Assembly: GCF_015163075.1 (NCBI RefSeq)
Contig: NZ_JADDXU010000012.1
Span: 271,672 to 335,671, forward strand
Source: Streptomyces justiciae
GTDB taxonomy: Bacteria; Actinomycetota; Actinomycetes; Streptomycetales; Streptomycetaceae
Direction of reading: 5' to 3'
Length of the DNA: 64,000 nucleotides
Below, one piece after another: positions 18,167 to 25,886 of this stretch. The position numbers were made by a program, and so were the translations under genes. The notes beneath the pieces were generated by a model. The model ran no database searches, was not told where the DNA came from, and saw only the letters and a list, made by a program, of their open reading frames with translations. Position 1 is the stretch's first letter. Every line of letters starts with the position of its first letter.

Positions 18167-19746
18167 TTGTGGTCCCTCTCGTCGTCGGCCTCGATGCGGG
18201 CCGGCTCGGTGGTCTGCTGGGTGAGTGCGGCCGGGTCCGGGTCGCCCTTGAGTCCGTTCCAGAACGCCTCGACCCACAGGCCGGGTTCGGGTTCCTTCTG
18301 CTCCGGCTCGGGGGCGGGTGCGGGCGTCGACCAGATGGACGGCTTGCCCTCCCGCTCGGCCTTCTCGGCGGCGGCCTGTTCGGCAAGCCGCTGGCTGAGC
18401 GGGATCTTGACCCGACTGCGGCGCTGCGGCAGCCCGCCCGCCGTCCACTCGGTCACCTCGGGGACCTCGTCCGTCATGGACACGGTGGCCGGGATACGGG
18501 GGCTGGTGGGACGCCGCCTCTTGGGTGCGCGCTTGGGACCTTCGAGCGCACCCTCGGTCTTGGGCACGGCGCCTGCGCCGATGCCGTGGGCGAGTCCGGG
18601 AGCGGGCTCCTCGGTCATCATCTCGCGCGGCACGATGAGCACGGCGCGGACGCCGCCGTACGCCGAACTGCGCAGCGAGACCTGCATGTTGAACTGCGAG
18701 CACAGGCGTCCAACGACGGCCAGGCCGAGGCGCGGGGCATCGCCGAGGTCCTGGAGGTCGACGCCGGCCTTGGCCCGCTCCAGCATGCCCTCGGCCTTGT
18801 TGCGGGCCTCCTCGCTGAAGCTGACGCCGGCGTCCTCGATCTCGACGGCGACGCCGGTCTGCACCTCGGTCGCGGTGACGTGGACCTTGGTCTGCGGCGG
18901 CGAGTAGCGGGTGGCGTTGTCCATGAGCTCCGCGACGGCGTGGATGACCGGTTCGACGGAGATGCCGCGGATGTTGACCTGGGCGATGGAGTCCAGCTTG
19001 ATGCGGCGGTACTCGAGGATGCGGGACATGCCGCCGCGCAGCACGCTGTAGAGCGGGACGGGGTCGGGCCACTGGCGGCCGGGGCGGCCGCCGCCGAGCA
19101 CGGAGATGGAGTCGGCGAGGCGGCCGATCAGCGCGGTGCCGTGGTCGATGCGCAGGAGGTCGTCGAAGACCTCGGGGTTGCGGCCGTGGTCCTCCTCCAT
19201 CTCCCGGAGTTCGTTGTTCTGCTGGTGGACGATGGCCTGGACGCGGCGGGCGATGCTGACGAAGGAGCGCTGGGCGGAGTCGCGCAGGGCTTCCTCGCGG
19301 TCGATGATCTCGAGGACCGTCTGGAGCACCTTCAGCTGCGACTCGGGGAGTTCGCGGTAGGAGGGGTCGATGTCGCCGATGCGGCGAATCACCTCACCGG
19401 GGGAATTTCCGGATCGCAACCGGTAGATCGCGTTGGGCACGATCTCCTTGGCGAAGCGGAGCATCTCGGCCTCGTGGGAGGCGACCCGGCGTTCCAGATA
19501 CGCAGTGTGACGAGCGTGCTCGGCCCGCAGGTCACGCAGGGCCCGGCCGCGACGTACCGCTTCGGCCGCCGTCGCGAGCACCAGGAGCATGGCGACGCCG
19601 CCGCACCAGCCGACGGCCGTACGGGCGGGCTCCGAGACGGCGGCGGCTGCGGCTCCGGTCGCCGCGGCCATCAGTATCGCGGGCAGCAACAGCACGCGCG
19701 CGTAGGGAAGTTCACGGCGTCCGGGTGGGGATTGAACACTCACCAT
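18163..19746 (-). CDS. cvnA9: conservon sensor kinase-like protein CvnA
   Basis: A 527-residue membrane protein: two N-terminal hydrophobic segments (about residues 18-60), a nitrate/sulfate-sensor-like helical region, and a C-terminal GHKL ATPase domain with N box AVAELMDNATRYSPP and G boxes DAGVSF and DAPRLGLAVVGRL. An acidic/proline-rich tail of about 130 residues follows. No cognate response regulator is adjacent; output is expected through CvnB-C-D. ATG 19746 is chosen for its AGAGGG ribosome site 6 nt upstream. In S. coelicolor the corresponding rarA-E operon affects aerial mycelium formation and antibiotic production. Confidence 0.9.
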   Translation of the reverse strand: MVSVQSPPGRRELPYARVLLLPAILMAAATGAAAAAVSEPARTAVGWCGGVAMLLVLATAAEAVRRGRALRDLRAEHARHTAYLERRVASHEAEMLRFAKEIVPNAIYRLRSGNSPGEVIRRIGDIDPSYRELPESQLKVLQTVLEIIDREEALRDSAQRSFVSIARRVQAIVHQQNNELREMEEDHGRNPEVFDDLLRIDHGTALIGRLADSISVLGGGRPGRQWPDPVPLYSVLRGGMSRILEYRRIKLDSIAQVNIRGISVEPVIHAVAELMDNATRYSPPQTKVHVTATEVQTGVAVEIEDAGVSFSEEARNKAEGMLERAKAGVDLQDLGDAPRLGLAVVGRLCSQFNMQVSLRSSAYGGVRAVLIVPREMMTEEPAPGLAHGIGAGAVPKTEGALEGPKRAPKRRRPTSPRIPATVSMTDEVPEVTEWTAGGLPQRRSRVKIPLSQRLAEQAAAEKAEREGKPSIWSTPAPAPEPEQKEPEPGLWVEAFWNGLKGDPDPAALTQQTTEPARIEADDERDHK

Positions 19747-20016
19747 GTAGGCCCTCTGAAACATATCGGCTGGGAGGCGCATATTTGGGGAACAAGCGAC
19801 CGAATACATCTCAACTCGGTGCGCTGCGGGCGAGCTTAGTCCGACCGGATCATCGCCGTGTCATATTCAGCAAGCACCTGAAATCGTCCCCGCGACAGGA
19901 GTACCCTCGGCTCCATTTACACGCTGAGCCGCCACTCGCACACGGTGCGTCACGGCGTACGGGCATGCGAGAGCCACTCACCGTGACGGGTGAAGGTCCG
20001 CTTCCGATACGGCGGT

Positions 20017-20643
20017 TCAGACCCCGGCGATGCGCAGCGCCGCGTCGGCCGTCGCCTCCGCGAACACCGACACCGGACGCTCGGGGTCGGAGCGATGGAC
20101 GAGGATGACGCCCTCGATCAGCCCGAAGACCAGATCGGTACGCAGGTCGAGCTCGCTCTTGGCGAGCGCGCTGCCGGCCTCGGTCGCGGCGAGCAACTGC
20201 CGGTAGGCGTCCTTGAGTTCGGCGCGCACGGCACGGAACCCGGCGAACCGCTCGGCGCGCACCTCGGGCAGCAGGTACAGGCCGCCGAGGTTGTGCGGGC
20301 CGCCGCACAGCAGCTCGACGTCGGCGCGGCACAGCTCCCAGAGCCGGTCCGCGGCCGGGGTCGCGTCGTCGGCGAGGAGTTCACGGGCGTAGCCCAGGGA
20401 CGGGGTGACCGTGGACTCCAGGAGCTGGGCGAGCAGCTCCTCCTTGCCGGAGACGTAGTGGTACATGGAGGCCTGGCGCATGCCCGCGCGCTCGGCGACC
20501 GCCCGCGTGGTGGTGGCCGCATAGCCGCGGACGGTGAACAACTCGGCGGCGGCGGCGAGGAGTTCGTCGCGCGGCTCGAGCCCGCTGTCCGCCCGCTGCG
20601 CGGCCCGCGGCCTGCCGACCCGTCGCCCACCTGTCGTTCCCAT
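20017..20643 (-). CDS. TetR-family repressor of the urea/guanidine regulon
   Basis: A 208-residue TetR protein with helix-turn-helix at about 28-72 (ELFTVRGYAATTTRAVAERAGMRQASMYHYV) and a C-terminal ligand domain. It is divergent from the DUF1989-carboxylase operon, with 156 bp between. The perfect dyad at 20752-20777 in that gap, and its second copy at 12620-12645, are the natural candidates for its binding site. The inducing ligand is unknown; guanidine, urea or a carboxylated intermediate would fit. ATG 20643 is the first start that keeps the basic N-terminal arm (GRRVGRPRAAQR). Confidence 0.9.
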   Translation of the reverse strand: MGTTGGRRVGRPRAAQRADSGLEPRDELLAAAAELFTVRGYAATTTRAVAERAGMRQASMYHYVSGKEELLAQLLESTVTPSLGYARELLADDATPAADRLWELCRADVELLCGGPHNLGGLYLLPEVRAERFAGFRAVRAELKDAYRQLLAATEAGSALAKSELDLRTDLVFGLIEGVILVHRSDPERPVSVFAEATADAALRIAGV

Positions 20644-20751
20644 GCGTTCGATCCTCGCACAGCGGGTCCGGTGACGATCTCCATCAGCCCTGGTGAGGGC
20701 TCGGTAACCGCCTCGCAACGCCCGGGCAATCCGCGTGACCCACCTCGCTCC

Positions 20752-20777
20752 TAATTTCTGTCGCACGACAGAAATTA
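20752..20777. promoter_or_regulatory. TetR operator, perfect inverted repeat
   Basis: Left arm TAATTTCTGTCG (20752-20763) and right arm CGACAGAAATTA (20766-20777) are exact reverse complements around CA. The AT-rich ends stand out from the surrounding GC-rich DNA. It ends 22 nt before ATG 20800, where binding would block transcription or elongation of the carboxylase operon. Confidence 0.85.
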
Positions 20778-20799
20778 CGTGAGGAGCCGGAGGTCCGCC

Positions 20800-21624
20800 A
20801 TGGCGACAGAGACCACCTACGGAGCCCGTGACCACGCCCGCGCCCAGGAAGGCACCCGCGCCGAGGCCATGCCCGTCGTCCCGGCGTCGGACTGGCCCGA
20901 GCCGCCCTGCGAGGCGGGCCACCTGGTGTGGGCCGAGACGGTCGCGGGCGGCAACTACACCCACCGCGTGCTCGCCCGCGGCACCGAGCTGCGCCTGACC
21001 GACCTGCGCGGCGACGCCTGCGCCCACCTCCTGCTGTACGCGGCGGACCGCCCCTGGGAGCGGCTGAACGTCGCCGACACGGTGAAGGTGCAGTGGAACG
21101 CCTACCTCGGCGAGGGCCAGCTGCTCCTGTCCGACCAGGGCCGCGTCCTCGCGACCGTCGTCGCCGACACATCGGGCCGGCACGACGCGCTGTGCGGCAC
21201 CTCCACCCTCGTACGCAACACGAAACGCTACGGCGACGGCACCCCGCAGTCCCCCTCCCCCGCCGGGCGCGAGCTGTTCAAGCTGGCGGCGGCCAAGAAC
21301 GGCCTCGGACCCCGCGACCTACCCCCGTCGCTCTCCTTCTTCCAGGGCGTGGAGGTCCGCGAGGACGGCGCCCTGGACTTCACCGGCTCGGCCGGTCCCG
21401 GCGGCAGCGTCACCCTGCGGACCGAGCAGGACGTCACCGTGCTGATCGCCAACGTCCCGCACCCGGCCGACCCGCGCCCCGACTACGTCAGCACCCCGCT
21501 GGAGGTCCTCGCCTGGCGGGCCGCGCCGACCGCGCCCGGCGACCCCTTGTGGGACGCGACGCCCGAGGGCCGCCGCGCCTTCCTCAACACCGCTGAATTC
21601 CTCACCGCCAGGGGGCTCGCATGA
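20800..21624 (+). CDS. DUF1989 protein, urea-carboxylase-associated / carboxyguanidine deiminase subunit-like
   Basis: A 274-residue DUF1989 protein. Family sequence includes LRLTDLRGDACAHLLLYAA near residue 65, GRHDALCGTSTLVRNTKRYG near 130 and PSLSFFQGVEVREDGALDF near 170. Such proteins occur in pairs beside urea carboxylase homologues; more recent work identifies the pair as carboxyguanidine deiminase, which converts carboxyguanidine to allophanate plus ammonia. ATG 20800 has GGAGGT 5 nt upstream and is preferred to GTG 20779 inside the operator. First gene of the operon; its end overlaps the next gene by 4 nt. Confidence 0.85.
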   Translation: MATETTYGARDHARAQEGTRAEAMPVVPASDWPEPPCEAGHLVWAETVAGGNYTHRVLARGTELRLTDLRGDACAHLLLYAADRPWERLNVADTVKVQWNAYLGEGQLLLSDQGRVLATVVADTSGRHDALCGTSTLVRNTKRYGDGTPQSPSPAGRELFKLAAAKNGLGPRDLPPSLSFFQGVEVREDGALDFTGSAGPGGSVTLRTEQDVTVLIANVPHPADPRPDYVSTPLEVLAWRAAPTAPGDPLWDATPEGRRAFLNTAEFLTARGLA

Positions 21625-22253
21625 CGTCCGTGGTTCCCGCGAAGGCCCTCGTTCCGGTGAAGGCCGTCGTTCCCGCCCGCGCCGCCTGGTCGTCCGTCGT
21701 ACGGGCCGGTGAGACGCTCACCATCACCGACCTGCACGGCAACCAGGCCGTCGACTTCCTCGTCTACGACGCCCACGACACGTCCGTCCGCTACAGCGCG
21801 CCCGACACCCTCCATGCCCAGGGCAACATCTTCCTCACCACCGGCACCGCGCTGATGTCGAACGAGCACACGCCGCTGATGACGGTCGTCGCCGACGACG
21901 TCGGCCGCCACGACACGGTCGGCGGCGCCTGCTCCAAGGAGTCCAACACCCTCCGGTACGGCCACCACACCTGGTCGCAGCACGCGTGCGTGGACAACTT
22001 CCTCGCCGAGGGTGCCCGTTACGGCCTCGGCAAGCGCGACCTGGTCTCCAACATCAACTGGTACATGAACGTGCCGGTCGAGAAGGACGGCACGCTCGGG
22101 ATCGTGGACGGCATCTCGGCACCGGGGCTCTCCCTCACCCTGCGCGCCGAGTGCGACGTCCTCGTCCTCGTCTCCAACTGCCCGCAGATCAACAACCCTT
22201 GCAACGGCTTCGAGCCGACCGCGGTGGAGATGACGATCGGGGCCGCCGGATGA
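21621..22253 (+). CDS. second DUF1989 protein (partner subunit)
   Basis: A 210-residue paralogue of the preceding protein: ITDLHGNQAVDFLVYDA near residue 38, GRHDTVGGACSKESNTLRYG near 95, NINWYMNVPVEKDGTL near 143, and a cysteine-rich end SNCPQINNPCNGFEPTAVEMTI. The cysteine and histidine residues are plausible metal ligands. It most likely forms a heteromer with its partner. Both ends overlap the neighbours as ATGA, so expression is translationally coupled to the carboxylase. Confidence 0.87.
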   Translation: MTSVVPAKALVPVKAVVPARAAWSSVVRAGETLTITDLHGNQAVDFLVYDAHDTSVRYSAPDTLHAQGNIFLTTGTALMSNEHTPLMTVVADDVGRHDTVGGACSKESNTLRYGHHTWSQHACVDNFLAEGARYGLGKRDLVSNINWYMNVPVEKDGTLGIVDGISAPGLSLTLRAECDVLVLVSNCPQINNPCNGFEPTAVEMTIGAAG

Positions 22254-25200
22254 GCTTCGACACGCTGCTCGTCGCGAACCGGGGCGAGATCGCGGTACGG
22301 ATCATCCGCACGGCACGGGAGCTGGGCCTGCGCACGGTCGCCGTGTACTCCGACCCGGACCGCTCGGCGGCCCACGTCCGGCTCGCCGACACGGCCGTAC
22401 GCCTGGGGCCCGCGCCCGCGAAGGAGTCGTATCTCGACGCCGACCTGGTCCTGAAGGCGGCGAAGGACACCGGCGCGGGCGCCGTGCACCCCGGGTACGG
22501 CTTCCTGTCGGAGGACGCCGACTTCGCGCGGCGCTGCGAGGAGGCCGGGATCGTCTTCGTCGGCCCGACGCCGGAGCAGCTGGAGCTGTTCGGCGCCAAG
22601 CACACGGCGCGGGCGGCGGCCGAGGCGGCGGGGGTGCCGTTGGCGCCCGGAACGGGCCTGCTGGCCTCGCTGGACGAGGCCCTCGCGCGGGCGGCGGCGA
22701 TCGGCTACCCGGTCATGCTCAAGGCGACCGGCGGTGGCGGCGGTATCGGTATGTCGGCATGTCGGTCCCGTGCGGACCTGGAGGATGCCTGGGACCGCGT
22801 CCAGCGCGTCGCCGCCGCTTCCTTCTCCTCCGCGGGCGTCTTCCTGGAACGCCTCGTCGAGCACGCCCGTCACGTCGAGGTCCAGGTCTTCGGCGACGGC
22901 GAGGGCCGGGTCGTCACCTTCGGCGACCGCGACTGCTCCCTGCAACGCCGCAACCAGAAGGTCCTGGAGGAGGCACCGGCCCCGGGACTCCCCGACCACG
23001 TACGGGCACAACTCGCCTCCAGTGCCCGCGACTTGTGCGCGTCCGTCGGCTACCGCTCCGCCGGGACCGTTGAGTTCGTCTACGACGCCGCCCGCGAGGA
23101 GGCGTATTTCCTGGAGGTCAACACCCGCCTCCAGGTGGAGCATCCGGTCACCGAGGAGGTCTACGGCGTCGATCTCGTCGCCTGGATGCTGCGGCTGGCC
23201 CGCGGTGAGACGGACGTCGTCCGCGATCCCGGCCCACCGCGGGGTCACGCCGTCGAGGCCCGCGTCTACGCCGAGGACCCGTCACGCGAACACCGGCCCA
23301 GCGCGGGTCTGTTGACGCGGGTCGAGTTCCCGCCGGGCGTCCGCGTCGACGGCTGGGTGGAGACGGGCACAGAGGTGACGACGTCGTACGACCCGATGCT
23401 CGCGAAGGTCATCGCGTACGGCTCCGACCGCGCCCACGCGCTGCGCCGCCTCGACGAGGCGCTGGCCCGCACCCGCGTCGACGGCATCGAGACGAACCTG
23501 GGCCTGGTCCGCGCCGCCCTCGCCGATCCGCTCTTCACCCGGGCGGCGCACTCGACGGCGACCCTGGCGAGCATCGCCGACCCCACCCCGCGCATCGAGG
23601 TCGTCTCCGGCGGCACCCTCACCACCGTGCAGGACTGGCCCGGCCGCACCGGCTACTGGCAGGTCGGCGTGCCCCCGTGCGGCCCGATGGACGACCGCGC
23701 CTTCCGGCTCGGCAACCAGGCACTCGGCAACCACGAAGGCGCGCCCGGCCTCGAATGCACCCTCCAGGGACCGTCGTTGAGGTTCACGCACCCGACGACG
23801 GTGTGCGTCACGGGCGCCCCGGCCGAGGTCACGGTGGACGGCGTGCCGGTCCCGCAGTGGGAGCCGGTGACGATACCCGCCGGCTCGCTGCTGACCGTGG
23901 GCGCACCCGCCGAGCACGGCCTGCGGACCTACGTCCTCTTCGCCGGCGGCCTCGACGTCCCCGCCTTCCTCGGCAGCGCGAGCACCTTCACGCTGGGCCG
24001 CTTCGGCGGGCACGGCGGCAGGGCGCTGCGCACCGGCGACGTCCTGCACGGCGGCGGCGAGACCACCGGAACGCCGGTCACCGACCGGCCGTCGTACAGC
24101 TCGACCTGGCACATCGCCGCCGTCGAAGGCCCGCACGCGGCACCGGAGTTCTTCACCGAGGACGACATCCGCGACTTCTACGCCGCCGACTGGAAGGTCC
24201 ACTTCAACTCGGCGCGCACCGGCGTCCGTCTCGTCGGCCCCAAGCCCCGCTGGGCCCGCACGGACGGCGGCGAGGCGGGCCTGCACCCGTCCAACATCCA
24301 CGACACCCCGTACTCGGTCGGCGCCGTCGACTACACCGGCGACATGCCGGTGCTGCTCGGCCCGGACGGACCCTCGCTGGGCGGCTTCGTGTGCCCGGCG
24401 ACGGTACTGAGCGGCGAGCGCTGGAAGCTGGGCCAGTTGCGCCCGGGCGACACGGTCCGCTTCGTACCGGTGGACGTCGACGGCTCACCCCGCCCGGAGA
24501 TCGTGGACGGCGGCATCCTCGCCCGCGACGGCGACGTGACGTACCGCCGCAGCGGCGACGACAACCTGCTCGTCGAGTTCGGCCCGATGCAGTTGGACCT
24601 GGCGCTGCGCATGCGCGTCCACGCCCTGATGGAAGCGGTCGCCGAGGCGGAGCTGGACGGGGTCACCGACCTCACCCCGGGCATCCGCTCCCTGCAGATC
24701 CAGACGGACCCACGGCGCCTGCCCCAACACGAACTCCTCACCTCCGTACGGGAGATCGTCGACGCGCTCCCCCCTACGGACGAACTGGTCGTCCCCTCCC
24801 GCACGGTCCACCTCCCCCTGTCCTGGGACGACCCGGCGACCCGGGAGGCGATCGCCCGCTACATGGCGGGTGTGCGCGACGACGCGCCCTGGTGCCCGTG
24901 GAACATCGAGTTCATCCGCCGCGTCAACGGCCTGGACTCGGTGAACGACGTCTACCGCACGGTCTTCGACGCGGAGTACCTCGTACTGGGCCTGGGAGAC
25001 GTCTACTTGGGCGCCCCGGTCGCCACCCCCCTCGACCCGCGCCACCGTCTGGTGACGACCAAGTACAACCCGGCCCGCACCTGGACCGCGGAGAACTCGG
25101 TCGGCATCGGCGGCGCCTACCTCTGCATCTACGGCATGGAGGGCCCCGGCGGCTACCAGTTCGTGGGCCGTACGACCCAGGTGTGGTCGGGATGGCAGCA

Positions 25201-25753
25201 GCGCGGCGCGTTCGAGCCGGGGTCTCCTTGGCTGCTGCGCTTCTTCGACCGGATCAAGTGGTACCCGGTCGACGCGGACGAACTCCTCGACCTGCGGGCG
25301 GACATCACCTCCGGCCGCTTCGTGCCCCGCATCGAGGAGGGCACGTTCTCCCTCGCCGAGTACCAGGCGTTCCTGTCCGACAACGCCGAGTCCATACGGG
25401 AGTTCAGGACCCGGCAGCAGGCGGCGTTCGCCGCGGAACGGGACGCGTGGGAGGCGGCGGGCGAGTTCACCAGGGCGGAGGCCGCGGCAGCACCGCCGGC
25501 TCCCCCGGCGGAGGTGACGGTCCCCGAGGGCGGACGCATGGTCGAGGCCGAATTCGCCGCCTCCGTATGGCAGTTGAACGTCTCACCCGGCGACGAGGTG
25601 ACGGCCGGACAGCCGCTCCTCGCGCTGGAGGCGATGAAGATGGAGTCCAGGGTGCACGCACCGGTCGACGGCGTGGTGACGGAGATCCTGGCCAGACCGG
25701 GCGACCAGGTGGAGGCGGGGACGGCGTTGCTGGTCCTCGGTCCCGCCAACTGA
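22250..25753 (+). CDS. biotin-dependent urea/guanidine carboxylase
   Basis: A complete 1167-residue carboxylase. Residues 1-450 are biotin carboxylase (KATGGGGGIGM glycine loop near 160 and EVNTRLQVEHPVTEE near 290); about 455-1080 is the carboxyltransferase made of AHS2/KipA-like and AHS1/KipI-like halves; residues about 1090-1167 are the biotinyl domain with biotin site Lys1130 in EAMKM. It carboxylates urea (to allophanate) or guanidine (to carboxyguanidine) using ATP and bicarbonate. The adjacent DUF1989 pair favours guanidine. ATG 22250 overlaps the preceding stop as ATGA. The last ten codons are the first copy of a 30-bp tandem duplication. Confidence 0.9.
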   Translation: MSFDTLLVANRGEIAVRIIRTARELGLRTVAVYSDPDRSAAHVRLADTAVRLGPAPAKESYLDADLVLKAAKDTGAGAVHPGYGFLSEDADFARRCEEAGIVFVGPTPEQLELFGAKHTARAAAEAAGVPLAPGTGLLASLDEALARAAAIGYPVMLKATGGGGGIGMSACRSRADLEDAWDRVQRVAAASFSSAGVFLERLVEHARHVEVQVFGDGEGRVVTFGDRDCSLQRRNQKVLEEAPAPGLPDHVRAQLASSARDLCASVGYRSAGTVEFVYDAAREEAYFLEVNTRLQVEHPVTEEVYGVDLVAWMLRLARGETDVVRDPGPPRGHAVEARVYAEDPSREHRPSAGLLTRVEFPPGVRVDGWVETGTEVTTSYDPMLAKVIAYGSDRAHALRRLDEALARTRVDGIETNLGLVRAALADPLFTRAAHSTATLASIADPTPRIEVVSGGTLTTVQDWPGRTGYWQVGVPPCGPMDDRAFRLGNQALGNHEGAPGLECTLQGPSLRFTHPTTVCVTGAPAEVTVDGVPVPQWEPVTIPAGSLLTVGAPAEHGLRTYVLFAGGLDVPAFLGSASTFTLGRFGGHGGRALRTGDVLHGGGETTGTPVTDRPSYSSTWHIAAVEGPHAAPEFFTEDDIRDFYAADWKVHFNSARTGVRLVGPKPRWARTDGGEAGLHPSNIHDTPYSVGAVDYTGDMPVLLGPDGPSLGGFVCPATVLSGERWKLGQLRPGDTVRFVPVDVDGSPRPEIVDGGILARDGDVTYRRSGDDNLLVEFGPMQLDLALRMRVHALMEAVAEAELDGVTDLTPGIRSLQIQTDPRRLPQHELLTSVREIVDALPPTDELVVPSRTVHLPLSWDDPATREAIARYMAGVRDDAPWCPWNIEFIRRVNGLDSVNDVYRTVFDAEYLVLGLGDVYLGAPVATPLDPRHRLVTTKYNPARTWTAENSVGIGGAYLCIYGMEGPGGYQFVGRTTQVWSGWQQRGAFEPGSPWLLRFFDRIKWYPVDADELLDLRADITSGRFVPRIEEGTFSLAEYQAFLSDNAESIREFRTRQQAAFAAERDAWEAAGEFTRAEAAAAPPAPPAEVTVPEGGRMVEAEFAASVWQLNVSPGDEVTAGQPLLALEAMKMESRVHAPVDGVVTEILARPGDQVEAGTALLVLGPAN

Positions 25754-25876
25754 AAGCGGCTGGCCCTCGGTCCCGCGAACTGAAAGCGGCGGGTCCTCGG
25801 GACCACGAACCGAAAGCGGCGGGTCCTCGGGACCACGAACCGAAAGCTGCCGGTCCCAAGGCCCGCGAAATGAAAC
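25741..25876 (+). repeat. 30-bp tandem repeat across the carboxylase stop codon
   Basis: Four 30-bp units (25741-25770, 25771-25800, 25801-25830, 25831-25860) and a partial fifth run from the end of the carboxylase gene to the allophanate hydrolase ribosome site. Neighbouring units differ by 3-5 bases. Unit 1 holds the real TGA (25751-25753); unit 2 keeps a TGA in the same register; units 3 and 4 carry CGA instead. They appear to be successive duplications of the gene's last codons. Confidence 0.9.
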
Positions 25877-25886
25877 GAGGAACCGC

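Noticed and set aside
20644..20799. Guanidine riboswitch in the leader of the DUF1989 operon
   Set aside because: No paired ACGR-loop hairpins or ykkC-like architecture seen; the dyad present is a protein operator type.
22019..23248. Antisense frame opposite the carboxylase
   Set aside because: Composition shadow of the high-GC coding strand; no recognisable motif or ribosome site.
25741..25876. CRISPR array
   Set aside because: The 30-bp units are contiguous without spacers and derive from the gene end, so they are simple tandem duplications. No other array-like repeats or cas genes were seen.
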